Source: an uncultured Chromatiaceae bacterium (GTDB lineage Bacteria; Pseudomonadota; Gammaproteobacteria; DRLM01). From it: 34,541 nt of DNA. Below, one piece after another: positions 24,825 through 34,541 of the stretch (positions are counted from its first letter, which is position 1; every line of letters begins with the position of its first letter). Below the pieces are notes generated by a model, which was given only the letters and a program-made list of their open reading frames with translations, had not been told where the DNA came from and did no database searches. The stretch spans positions 1 to 34,541 of the forward strand of contig CALZJG010000076.1 of assembly GCA_945787555.1 (NCBI GenBank), read 5' to 3'. The translations under genes and the position numbers were made by a program.

Positions 24825-24845
24825 GTCTTAAAGAGGGGTTTTTCT

Positions 24846-26540
24846 GTGGAATTGACTGGTGCCGATATCGTCGTCCGGAGTCTACGCGACGAGGGCGTCG
24901 AGTACGTGTTTGGCTACCCTGGCGGGGCCGTCTTGCATATCTACGATGCGTTTTTCAGGCAAGACCAGGTCAAACATGTATTGGTACGTCATGAGCAAGG
25001 CGCCACCCACGCCGCCGATGGCTACGCCCGCGCCACCGGCAAGCCGGGCGTGGTGTTGGTGACTTCCGGCCCCGGTGCCACCAACGCCGTGACCGGCATT
25101 GCCACCGCTTACATGGATTCCATCCCTATGGTCGTTATCAGCGGGCAGGTGCCCACGGCGCTGATCGGTAACGACGCTTTCCAGGAAGTGGACAACGTCG
25201 GCATCACGCGGCCGTGCGTTAAGCATAACTTCCTGGTCAAAGACGTGAAGGATTTGGCGGAAACCATCAAGAAGGCTTTTTATATCGCCACCACCGGCCG
25301 GCCCGGCCCGGTGTTGGTGGACATCCCTAAGGACGTGACGGCACAAAAGGCCGAGTACCACTATCCCAAGACGGTGAGCATTCGTTCCTACAATCCCACC
25401 ACCAAGGGCCACCCGGGACAGATTAAGAAAGCGGTCGATCTGATGTTGTCCGCCCAGCGGCCCATGATCTACACCGGCGGCGGGGTGATTTTAGGTAATG
25501 CGGCTGGCCAACTCATCGAGCTGACCCGCTTGTTGGGCTATCCCATTACCAATACTTTGATGGGGCTGGGAGGCTATCCCGCCACTGATAAACAATTTCT
25601 TGGTATGTTGGGTATGCATGGCACCTATGAGGCCAATATGGCCATGCATCATTGCGACGTGCTGATCGCCATCGGCGCGCGCTTCGATGACCGCGTCACC
25701 GGCAACATAGAAAAATTCTGTCCCACCGCCGAGATCGTTCACGTCGACATCGACCCCTCGTCAATTTCCAAGAATGTAAAAGTGGACGTGCCTATCGTCG
25801 GTGCGGTGGACGTGGTGCTGCGTGACATGATACGTCTGGTCAAGGAAAGCAACCGCCAGCCGGACCAAGACGCATTGGGCGAATGGTGGAAGCAAATCAC
25901 CGAATGGCGCACCATGGATTGTCTCAAGTACGATCGTGACAGCGCCATTATCAAGCCGCAGTACGTGATCGAGAAGCTCTACGAAGTCACCGGTGGCGAT
26001 GCTTATGTGACCTCCGACGTCGGCCAGCACCAGATGTGGGCCGCGCAGTATTACAAGTTCGATCAGCCGCGGCGCTGGATCAACTCCGGTGGTTTGGGCA
26101 CCATGGGTTTCGGGTTGCCCGCCGCGCTGGGTGTGCAGTTGGCACATCCCGATGCGACCGTGGCTTGCGTGACCGGCGAGGGCAGTATCCAAATGTGCAT
26201 ACAGGAGCTGTCCACCTGTTTGCAGTATCAGCTGCCAGTCAAAGTGATCAATCTCAATAATCGGTATTTGGGCATGGTGCGACAGTGGCAGGAGTTTTTC
26301 TATCAAGGCCGTTACGCCATGTCCTACATGGATTCGCTGCCGGACTTCGTCAAATTGGCCGAGGCTTACGGTCATGTCGGCATGCACATCGAAAAACCCG
26401 GCGACGTAGAGGGCGCGTTGAAAGAAGCCATGGCGCTCAAGGATCGCTTGGTGTTCATGGATTTCATTACCGACCAGACCGAGAACGTCTATCCCATGAT
26501 TCCTGCCGGCGCCGGGTTGAATGAAATGATCTTGGTGTAG
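24846..26540 (+). CDS. ilvB: Acetolactate synthase large (catalytic) subunit
   Basis: This 564-residue ThDP enzyme condenses two pyruvates, or pyruvate and 2-oxobutyrate, in valine/leucine and isoleucine synthesis. N-terminal PYR domain: [14 protein letters not shown] and [19 protein letters not shown] with the ThDP-activating Glu, then TSGPGATN. A central FAD-binding domain follows, then the C-terminal PP domain with [15 protein letters not shown] and [15 protein letters not shown]. The GEGS form of the usual GDGS is, as far as I recall, common in proteobacterial homologues. GTG start at 24846. It is the first gene of ilvB-ilvH-ilvC, 17 bases before ilvH. Confidence 0.95.
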   Translation: MELTGADIVVRSLRDEGVEYVFGYPGGAVLHIYDAFFRQDQVKHVLVRHEQGATHAADGYARATGKPGVVLVTSGPGATNAVTGIATAYMDSIPMVVISGQVPTALIGNDAFQEVDNVGITRPCVKHNFLVKDVKDLAETIKKAFYIATTGRPGPVLVDIPKDVTAQKAEYHYPKTVSIRSYNPTTKGHPGQIKKAVDLMLSAQRPMIYTGGGVILGNAAGQLIELTRLLGYPITNTLMGLGGYPATDKQFLGMLGMHGTYEANMAMHHCDVLIAIGARFDDRVTGNIEKFCPTAEIVHVDIDPSSISKNVKVDVPIVGAVDVVLRDMIRLVKESNRQPDQDALGEWWKQITEWRTMDCLKYDRDSAIIKPQYVIEKLYEVTGGDAYVTSDVGQHQMWAAQYYKFDQPRRWINSGGLGTMGFGLPAALGVQLAHPDATVACVTGEGSIQMCIQELSTCLQYQLPVKVINLNNRYLGMVRQWQEFFYQGRYAMSYMDSLPDFVKLAEAYGHVGMHIEKPGDVEGALKEAMALKDRLVFMDFITDQTENVYPMIPAGAGLNEMILV

Positions 26541-26557
26541 AAAGAGCTTACCCATCA

Positions 26558-28185
<1,628 letters not shown>

Positions 28186-28341
28186 TCGGTAGTTGCGGCG
28201 TGACGGATCACGGCCTGCGTAGAGTCGAGCAGATCGAAGCCTATCCTAGCAGAGGAGCGAGGCGCTCGTTCGTGCCTCCCGCTTGCTCCTGCGGGTGGCC
28301 GCCACGAGCGCGATGATCGCGAACATGATACGAGTGCAAGC

Positions 28342-29043
28342 ATGAGCTTTTCGCGCGAAGGGTGGCTGGTCGTACTGGTTGCTTTGGGCGCCACGGTGGT
28401 GGCGTATCAGGTGTGTGGTGCGTGGTGTGCCGCGCCTCTGGCCTTGTTGGCGCTGGGGTTGGCGTTTCTATTTCGCGAGCCGAGCCGCAGCGTGCCGCCC
28501 GCGCCGTTAGGCGTGGTCAGTCCCGTCGATGGCCGCGTCACCGAAGTCGTGCCGACCCAAGATCCGTACCTTGCCCGTGATGCCTTGCGGGTGCAGTTGC
28601 GCATGCACTGGTACGGCCCTTTTCCTACGCGTGGCCCGATCGAGGGCAAAGTCGTGCAGCAATGGTATTTGCCGCGAGGCTTCTTGGATAGCGAGAGCTT
28701 GCCGCATAAGGGAATCAATGCGGTGCAGCAGCCGGCCCCGGGCATGCCGCGCTATGCCATGTGGATACAAACGGACGAGGCGGATGATGTGGTGATGGTC
28801 GTGCGCGGTCGCTACATCAGTCATCGCATGTTTTGTTACGTGCAACCTGGCGAACGCGTCGGTCAAGGACAACGTTGCGGTTTCGTGCGTTTCACCTCGG
28901 ACGTGGAAGTGTATCTACCCGCCACCAGTCGTGTGCAGGTCGCCGCCGGTGATCGGATCAAGGCGGGGTCCGACATCATAGGCACGCTGGTACGCAAACC
29001 CACGGATTCGACATCGGTTACGGAAGCGACGGTGAGCACATGA
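28342..29043 (+). CDS. Phosphatidylserine decarboxylase-family protein with altered catalytic motifs
   Basis: This 233-residue protein has one or two N-terminal TM helices (about 8-44) and the Psd core: FREPSR-x-x-PP, VVSPVDGRVTEV, then RGPIEGKVVQQWYLP, and a C-terminal RCGFVRFTSDVEVYLPA. Psd makes phosphatidylethanolamine and self-cleaves at a Gly-Ser bond to form pyruvoyl. Two sites differ: DVHxNR, with the catalytic His, reads GPFPTR (about 92-97), and RFGS, the cleavage site, reads RFTS (183-186). I therefore doubt decarboxylase activity. The 3' end overlaps pssA by 4 bases, a typical Psd-PssA neighbourhood. It may be a pseudoenzyme or have another activity. Confidence 0.75.
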   Translation: MSFSREGWLVVLVALGATVVAYQVCGAWCAAPLALLALGLAFLFREPSRSVPPAPLGVVSPVDGRVTEVVPTQDPYLARDALRVQLRMHWYGPFPTRGPIEGKVVQQWYLPRGFLDSESLPHKGINAVQQPAPGMPRYAMWIQTDEADDVVMVVRGRYISHRMFCYVQPGERVGQGQRCGFVRFTSDVEVYLPATSRVQVAAGDRIKAGSDIIGTLVRKPTDSTSVTEATVST

Positions 29044-29840
29044 ACAACGGTGAACCGGCCAGCAATGGCAAACGGCGACGCGGCATCTATCTGCTGCCTA
29101 ACTTATTCACCACAGCCGGTTTGTTCGCCGGCTTTTACGCCATCGTGGCTGCTACCAACGATCGTTTCGAGGCGGCGGCCGCGGCGATTTTTATTGCCAT
29201 GATCATGGATGGTCTCGACGGACGCATCGCGCGTATGACCAACACGCAAAGCGATTTCGGCAAGGAATACGACAGCCTCGCCGATATGGTGGCCTTCGGT
29301 TTGGCGCCGGCGCTGGTGATGTACGAATGGGTGTTGCATGGTTTGGGGAAGATCGGCTGGTTGGCCGCTTTCATCTACGCCGCTGGCGCCGCGCTGCGCC
29401 TGGCACGCTTCAATGTGCAACATGGCGTGGTCAATAAACGTTACTTCCAAGGCTTGGCCAGTCCCGCCGCCGCTGGGGTGGTGGCCGGTATGGTGTGGGT
29501 GGGCGACAGTTATAGCGGGCGTGAATCAGCCGGCCTGGTTGTGTTTTCGGCCATGCTTACCGTTGCGGTGGCCTTGCTCATGGTGAGCAATATCCGCTAT
29601 CGCAGCTTCAAAGATTTGGAATTGCGCGAACAAGTACCCTTCGTCGCCGTCTTGTTGTTGGTGCTGGTGTTCGCCTTGATTTCCATCGATCCGGCGCAAG
29701 TGCTGTTCGCCATCTTCTTCGGTTATGCGATTTCCGGGCCGGTGATGACCTTGGTTGAGCTGAACCGCAAACGCAAATTGCGCAAAGCGGGTGCCGATGC
29801 CCGCCATGATGAAGACGACGAGCCACCCCTAAGGCCGTGA
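29040..29840 (+). CDS. pssA: CDP-diacylglycerol-serine O-phosphatidyltransferase
   Basis: This 266-residue membrane enzyme of the CDP-alcohol phosphatidyltransferase family (type II PssA) joins CDP-diacylglycerol and L-serine to give phosphatidylserine. The family motif DG-x2-AR-x8-G-x3-D-x3-D is present as DGLDGRIAR followed by FGKEYDSLAD (about residues 57-83), containing the four metal-binding aspartates. About eight TM segments are visible, and the C-terminal tail is charged (KRKLRKAGADARHDEDDE). It overlaps the Psd-family gene by ATGA, so the two are probably translated together. Confidence 0.93.
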   Translation: MNNGEPASNGKRRRGIYLLPNLFTTAGLFAGFYAIVAATNDRFEAAAAAIFIAMIMDGLDGRIARMTNTQSDFGKEYDSLADMVAFGLAPALVMYEWVLHGLGKIGWLAAFIYAAGAALRLARFNVQHGVVNKRYFQGLASPAAAGVVAGMVWVGDSYSGRESAGLVVFSAMLTVAVALLMVSNIRYRSFKDLELREQVPFVAVLLLVLVFALISIDPAQVLFAIFFGYAISGPVMTLVELNRKRKLRKAGADARHDEDDEPPLRP

Positions 29841-30005
29841 CTAGGCGCGTAGTCCCCGGCCTGGCGAGTCCGGTCGATGATGCGCGCTCGGGTAGAGTGT
29901 CCCTAAATACCGTGCGGTAAATGTCGGCTTAGTAAGACGCCAGGCTAAAGAAATGCCCCCCGAATCTCGATATAGGCATAGGTTCTCATCCTTGGAAAAC
30001 GGCTC

Positions 30006-31513
30006 ATGGACGGCAAAGACGCCCTGCTCACCCTGGATCAGACGCGCCGCGACGGGGACAAAATCATGGTCGCCCTGGTTTGGCTGTTCGTTCTGTACTC
30101 CCTGGGCCTGGCCGCTTGGCACGACACCTGGGCGGAGTCACTGCTCGTTGGTATCCCCACCGTCCTGCTGGCCACGCTAATCGCGTTGCGTTATCGCGGC
30201 AGCCTTTTTTAAGTCGCGTCGTACTGGCCGTCGCTGTGATCGTGTTCTCGGCGCTCACCGTGCATCAGGGCCACGGCATGATAGAACTGCATTTCATCTT
30301 TTTCGCGGTACTGGCTTTCCTGCTCTGTTATCGCGATTGGTTACCGATCATCGTGGCCGCCGGCGTGGCAGCCGTCCATCACCTGAGCTTCAACTACTTG
30401 CAGGAGGCTAGTTATCCCGTTTATGTCTTTCGTGACCATATCGGATTGCATATCGTGCTGACGCACGCCGCCTTCGTGATTTTCGAAACCGCTATTCTGT
30501 GTTATCTGGCTTTTAAGATGCGCGCGGAGGCCATACAAGCCGAGGAAATGCACGAAATCAGCCGCCACCTTGCCGTGATAGACGGTGCAGTGGATCTGAC
30601 TTACCGAAAGCCGGATGCACGCAGTGAGATTGCAAAACATGTAAATCATTACTTGGATGCGGTACACGGTGTGGTCGTAGAAGCGCGCAATGCAGCCACG
30701 CAACTCAATAGCACTGCGACTCAATTGGCCGACATCAATGATCAAACGAATCTCGCTATCCACCGTCAAGGGGCTGAAACCCAGTCCGTCGCCTCCGCTG
30801 TCACTGAGGTCACTGCTTCAGCGAATGAGGTGGCGGACAATGCCAATGAAACGGCCATGACAACCCGCCGGGTTAACGAGGATGCCAACAGTGGTTTGGG
30901 CCTGATGAAGAGCGCCGACGAATTGTTTCATACCTTGACCAAGGAAGTCGCCAAAACGCGCGATGCCGTCGCTCAGTTGGCGAGTGAAAGTGGGAATATC
31001 GTTGCCGTGGTCGATGTCATTCGCAATATCGCCGAACAAACTAACCTCTTGGCGCTCAACGCCGCAATAGAGGCGGCGCGCGCCGGAGAATCGGGGCGCG
31101 GTTTCGCGGTTGTAGCGGGAGAGGTACGAACTTTAGCTTCCCGGACTCAACAGTCGACCCAGGAGATTCAACGTATGGTCGAACGTCTACAATCGGGTAC
31201 GCAAGCGGCCGCCAGCGCCATGGAGCGTAGTTACGACCAAACCACACAGGTGATCGACAAGTCCACGGCGGCGCGGGAAGCATTGGTCAACATCGCGGAA
31301 GGCATCGCTACGATCCGCCGCATGAATGAACAGATATCAAATGTCGCCGGCAAACAACGGGCGGTCATGGAAGATATCCTGCAGAACGCCACCTCAATGA
31401 AAGGCTTGGCGCAGCAGACGGCCGACGGTGCGACCAAAACGACCGCGGCAAGCCGCGACTTGAGTCGCCTCGCCGAGCAACTTCAGTTGACCGTCTCTCA
31501 TTTCAAAGCATAA
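30006..31513 (+). CDS. Methyl-accepting chemotaxis protein, six-TM, interrupted by a frameshift
   Basis: The coding sequence is split. The ATG at 30006 (GGAAAA upstream) opens 68 codons ending at TAA 30210. The rest is in the -1 frame from about 30209 and runs to 31513. Joined, it is about 502 residues with six TM segments (about 21-165) and no periplasmic ligand domain. A conserved-looking HQGHG and [10 protein letters not shown] in the membrane part suggest a His-based sensor. The cytoplasmic part has the MCP hairpin tip, [19 protein letters not shown]. The break is in a run of six T (30205-30210); seven would restore the frame. It may be inactive, switchable or a sequence error. Without the first 68 codons a truncated four-TM product could start at ATG 30279 or nearby. 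Confidence 0.75.
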
Positions 31514-31674
31514 GTATCGTCGCTGGTTCCGTGAGGTCATCGTCGCCTGCGCTGTAGCCTAGCGCCCTAGGCGATTGACTGGGTGTATTGACTGTTCTTC
31601 AGCGTATGCCGTATCGTTCGATGTATTCATTCAAGCGCCGCAGCACGTTACATCGACATATATCTGCTTCTTTC

Positions 31675-34197
31675 ATGCCTATAATCGCTCCCAGTTTGCC
31701 CATCGAGGCCATCTTGCCGGCCTTGCGAGCCACGCTCTCTCGCGGTGACAGCGCGGTACTCCAAGCTCCCCCCGGCGCCGGCAAGACCACGCGGGTGCCG
31801 TTGGCCCTATTGCAGGAGGCGTGGTTGACGGGGCAACGTATCGTGATGCTGGAACCGCGCCGTCTTGCCGCGCGCGCCGCCGCACATTACATGGCCGCGC
31901 AACTGGGTGAGGGCGTCGGCGCAACGATCGGCTATCGTGTGCGTATGGACAGTCGTGTCAGCGCCAAGACGCGCATCGAGGTGGTGACCGAGGGCGTCCT
32001 CACGCGCTTGTTGCAGGACGATCCCTCACTCGAGGGCGTGGGGCTGGTGATCTTTGATGAGTTCCATGAACGCAGCTTACAGGCCGATCTCGGTCTGGCG
32101 TTGTGCCTGGAAGCGCAGGGCGCGTTGCGCGAAGATCTACGCTTGCTGGTCATGTCCGCCACCTTGGATGGTGAACCGATCGCGCGGCTGTTGGGTGATG
32201 CGCCGCTCGTCACCAGTGCAGGCCAGATGTTTCCCGTCGAGACGCGTCATGTCGCGGACCAGCGGCGCCACGTCCAGGGCGCGCACGCTTCGCACGTGGT
32301 CGCCGTGATTCGGCGCGCGCTCGCGGAAGAAGAGGGTGGCCTATTGGTGTTCCTGCCCGGTGTCGCAGACATCAAGCGCGTTGCACGGCTGTTGAGCGAA
32401 GAGAATTTGCCGTCTAACGTCAATGTGAGGCCTTTATACGGTGATCTTGTGCTCGAGGCGCAGGAGCGCGCTATTCGCCCCACCGCAGCGGGCTCACGCA
32501 AAGTGGTGCTCGCCACCTCCATCGCCGAAACCAGTCTCACCATCGAAGGCGTAGGCGTGGTCATCGACAGTGGCTGGGCGCGCGTGCCGCGTTTCGATCC
32601 GGTGAGCGGTATGACGCGACTCGACACCGTGCGCGTGTCCCGCGCCGCGGCCGACCAGCGCCGTGGGCGCGCCGGCCGAACCGGTCCCGGTGTGGCATAT
32701 CGCTTATGGAGCGAAGGCACCGTGCTGGCTGAATACCAGCGTCCTGAAATCAGTGTGGCGGATCTGGCGGCACTCGTGCTCGATCTCGCGCAATGGGGCG
32801 TCAGCGATCCGGCAGCATTGTCGTGGTTGGACGTACCGCCGCCGGCGGCCTATACGCAAGCCCGCGATTTATTACAGCGCTTGGGCGCACTCGATAGACA
32901 TGGCGCGATTACCGCTCACGGTCGTGATATGGCGCGTCTGCCCTTGCATCCACGTCTCGCACATATGCTGTTGCGTGGCAAAGCGATGGGGCGGGGCGGA
33001 CTGGCGTGCGGTCTGGCCGCGCTGATCAGCGAACGCGATGTACTCAAGGGTTCACGTGAGGCCGACGTGCGCTTGCGTTTGGAGGCGCTGCACGGCGGGA
33101 CCGTAGCGAGTGCCGATAGTGCCGCTTGCGTGCGGGTGCGCAAGCTGGCCGAGCATCATCGCAGGCTATTGAATTGCCCAGTACAGCAACCTCAACATCT
33201 CGCAGACGCGGGATTGTTATTGGCTTACGCCTATCCCGATCGCATCGCCCAGCGACGCGTCGGCGTCGCACCGCGTTATCGCCTCGCCAACGGACGTGGC
33301 GCCTATTTCAGCGAGCATGAAGCGCTCAGCAACGAGCTCTATGTGGTAGCGGCCGAATTGGACGGCGCGGCACGCGAGGCGCGTATCTTTCTTGCCGCCG
33401 CCCTCGCCGAGGCGGACATCGAAGCGCACTTCGGAGCATTGACCGAGCAACGTGATTGGGTGGCGTGGGAGGGCAGGAGTGAAAGCGTGCAAATGCGCCG
33501 GCAACGCTGCTTAGGTGAGCTGGTGTTGGAGGACGACTCTTTTAACCACGCTGATCCGGAACTCGTGAATAGCGCCATGTTTCATGGCATACGATATATG
33601 GGCTTGGCTTGCTTGCCATGGAGTGACGCATTGCGTCAATGGCAACGGCGCGTGATGTTTTTGCGCCAGCATGAACCGAAGGTCAGCGACAGTCCGTCTT
33701 CACGGTGGCCCGATGTGGGTGATGACGCCTTGCTCGCCAGCCTAGAGAATTTGTTGGCGCCTTATCTAAATGGAGCCACACGACGCAGTCATCTCGCCAA
33801 CGTCGAGTTGCGTGCGGCGCTCATCGGCCTATTGACTTGGGACCAGCAGCGCACCTTGGAGGAATGGGCCCCTACGCACCTCACCGTGCCCAGCGGTTCG
33901 CGCATCGCCCTCGATTACAGCAACGACCCGCCGATACTGGCGGTGCGCTTACAGGAACTGTTTGGCGCGCGCGACACGCCGCGCCTTGCCGGCGGCAAGG
34001 TGGCGGTGCTGTTGCACTTGCTCTCGCCCGCGCGCCGTCCGGTACAAGTCACGCAAGACCTGGCCGGTTTTTGGGCGCGTAGTTATCACGAAGTGAAAAA
34101 GGATTTGAAAGGCCGTTATCCCAAGCACTATTGGCCGGATGATCCGCTACAGGCCGAACCCACGGCGCGTGCGAGGCGATTGCGTAAAAAGGACTAA
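31675..34197 (+). CDS. hrpB: ATP-dependent RNA helicase HrpB
   Basis: This 840-residue DEAH/RHA-family helicase has Walker A in QAPPGAGKTT (motif I), DEFHERS (motif II), SATLDGE (motif III), then the second RecA domain with ATSIAETSLTIEGV and QRRGRAGRTGPG (motif VI), and the HrpB-specific C-terminal domain. It is described as an RNA helicase of uncertain target. The ATG at 31675 gives the family length; earlier in-frame starts at 31588 (TTG), 31606 and 31621 would add up to 29 residues not expected in the family. It has no obvious operon partner and no terminator that I can recognise. Confidence 0.93.
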   Translation: MPIIAPSLPIEAILPALRATLSRGDSAVLQAPPGAGKTTRVPLALLQEAWLTGQRIVMLEPRRLAARAAAHYMAAQLGEGVGATIGYRVRMDSRVSAKTRIEVVTEGVLTRLLQDDPSLEGVGLVIFDEFHERSLQADLGLALCLEAQGALREDLRLLVMSATLDGEPIARLLGDAPLVTSAGQMFPVETRHVADQRRHVQGAHASHVVAVIRRALAEEEGGLLVFLPGVADIKRVARLLSEENLPSNVNVRPLYGDLVLEAQERAIRPTAAGSRKVVLATSIAETSLTIEGVGVVIDSGWARVPRFDPVSGMTRLDTVRVSRAAADQRRGRAGRTGPGVAYRLWSEGTVLAEYQRPEISVADLAALVLDLAQWGVSDPAALSWLDVPPPAAYTQARDLLQRLGALDRHGAITAHGRDMARLPLHPRLAHMLLRGKAMGRGGLACGLAALISERDVLKGSREADVRLRLEALHGGTVASADSAACVRVRKLAEHHRRLLNCPVQQPQHLADAGLLLAYAYPDRIAQRRVGVAPRYRLANGRGAYFSEHEALSNELYVVAAELDGAAREARIFLAAALAEADIEAHFGALTEQRDWVAWEGRSESVQMRRQRCLGELVLEDDSFNHADPELVNSAMFHGIRYMGLACLPWSDALRQWQRRVMFLRQHEPKVSDSPSSRWPDVGDDALLASLENLLAPYLNGATRRSHLANVELRAALIGLLTWDQQRTLEEWAPTHLTVPSGSRIALDYSNDPPILAVRLQELFGARDTPRLAGGKVAVLLHLLSPARRPVQVTQDLAGFWARSYHEVKKDLKGRYPKHYWPDDPLQAEPTARARRLRKKD

Positions 34198-34343
34198 ACG
34201 GAATTCGACAATATCCCGATGCGGCGATAGGCAGTTCTTTCCAGTTGCTTGGTAACTGAACCCCAAATGATCATCAGGCCCGTTTGTTCGATATCTTCGC
34301 CTTGGCATGCATTGCCATAATTATTTTTAGTTTATTTAATCTG

Positions 34344-34496
34344 TTAGGCTAGGTTATTACGTTGTCGCTTCAGCTCCTCGATTTCCGAGCGGATGTCTTT
34401 CCACTCGGTACTCTTGCGCGCATGGGCCATGATTTCATCCATGAGACATAAACGTGATTGGTGTTCTTGGATATATGGGTCGGCCAACTGTTCCAT
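34344..34496 (-). CDS. Small acidic/charged protein of 50 residues
   Basis: The frame starts MEQLADPYIQEHQSRLCLMD and contains ARKSTEWKDIRSEIEELKRQ, ending at TAA 34344. It is strongly helical by composition (many Glu, Arg, Lys, Leu) with a likely short coiled coil at about 33-47. An in-frame stop lies upstream, so the ATG at 34496 is the only good start; GAGAG lies about 15 bases before it. It converges on hrpB, leaving about 145 bases between. I do not recognise the family. The regular codon use and helix pattern suggest a real small gene, though it could be chance. Confidence 0.45.
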   Translation of the reverse strand: MEQLADPYIQEHQSRLCLMDEIMAHARKSTEWKDIRSEIEELKRQRNNLA

Positions 34497-34541
34497 GTTC
34501 GTGATCAGTCTCTCGTCGTATTAGCCTCATTATTAACCTAA

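Noticed and set aside
26175-26200. GEGS in place of GDGS in the IlvB ThDP motif as an inactivating change
   Set aside because: I recall this variant in many proteobacterial acetolactate synthases, and all other motifs are intact.
30201-30215. Programmed -1 ribosomal frameshift in the chemoreceptor
   Set aside because: The in-frame codons CTT-TTT-TAA do not form an X-XXY-YYZ heptamer and no downstream stimulator is obvious. A T-tract indel or slippage is simpler.
34198-34343. Further minus-strand coding after the 50-residue gene
   Set aside because: A frame with TKQLERTAYRRIG exists, but it has no start of its own and no recognisable match.

Overview
The window reads as a chromosome segment of a gammaproteobacterium. 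I infer this from gene content and order: bamD divergent from rluD-pgeF, tesA divergent from a ybbA-ybbP type ABC exporter, ilvB-ilvH-ilvC followed by a Psd-family gene and pssA, and hrpB. From about 7.9 kb rightward the DNA is GC-rich and densely coding. The left 7.9 kb looks less GC-rich by eye and is an accessory region. I cannot name the species.

Positions 1-7.9 kb: a small ion-channel-like protein, a cold-shock protein, a DksA/TraR zinc-finger protein and a DUF427 protein lie among decaying genes. The decaying genes are a frameshifted XRE-type regulator, a frameshifted GFA-family gene followed by an integron attC-like site, and a second DUF427 copy with an early TGA. Between the two DUF427 copies, which share a 245-bp direct repeat, is a two-gene minus-strand module: a membrane GT2 polysaccharide synthase and a TPR/outer-membrane-barrel protein. 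It is a plausible minimal exopolysaccharide synthesis and export system.

Positions 7.9-15 kb: envelope and housekeeping genes. These are a periplasmic PDZ protein, a secreted Ig-like protein, a nitroreductase, bamD with an adjacent BamD-like lipoprotein fused to a SPOR-like domain, rluD, pgeF and a ZIP metal transporter.

Positions 15-18.4 kb: a tightly packed run of gcvR-like, def, an atypical Lgt-family membrane protein, a radical SAM protein resembling the tetraether-lipid-synthase (Tes, MJ0619) class, and a two-helix membrane protein. Spacings are 3 bp or the genes overlap. This is the best candidate for an undescribed system. I propose, as inference, a membrane-lipid or lipoprotein acyl-chain modification module.

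Positions 18.4-24.6 kb: a truncated tandem copy of the tesA 3' end abuts a remnant with three 11-residue KGDRID-type repeats. Then come tesA, the ybbA/ybbP exporter, a dienelactone-hydrolase-fold protein lacking its catalytic Cys and His, and a secreted protein of unknown function.

Positions 24.7-34.5 kb: ilvBHC with a putative leader terminator, a Psd homologue with altered catalytic motifs beside pssA, a six-TM methyl-accepting chemotaxis protein broken by a frameshift in a T6 tract, the helicase HrpB, and a 50-residue minus-strand gene at the right edge. No rRNA, tRNA, CRISPR array, transposase or integrase was recognised.
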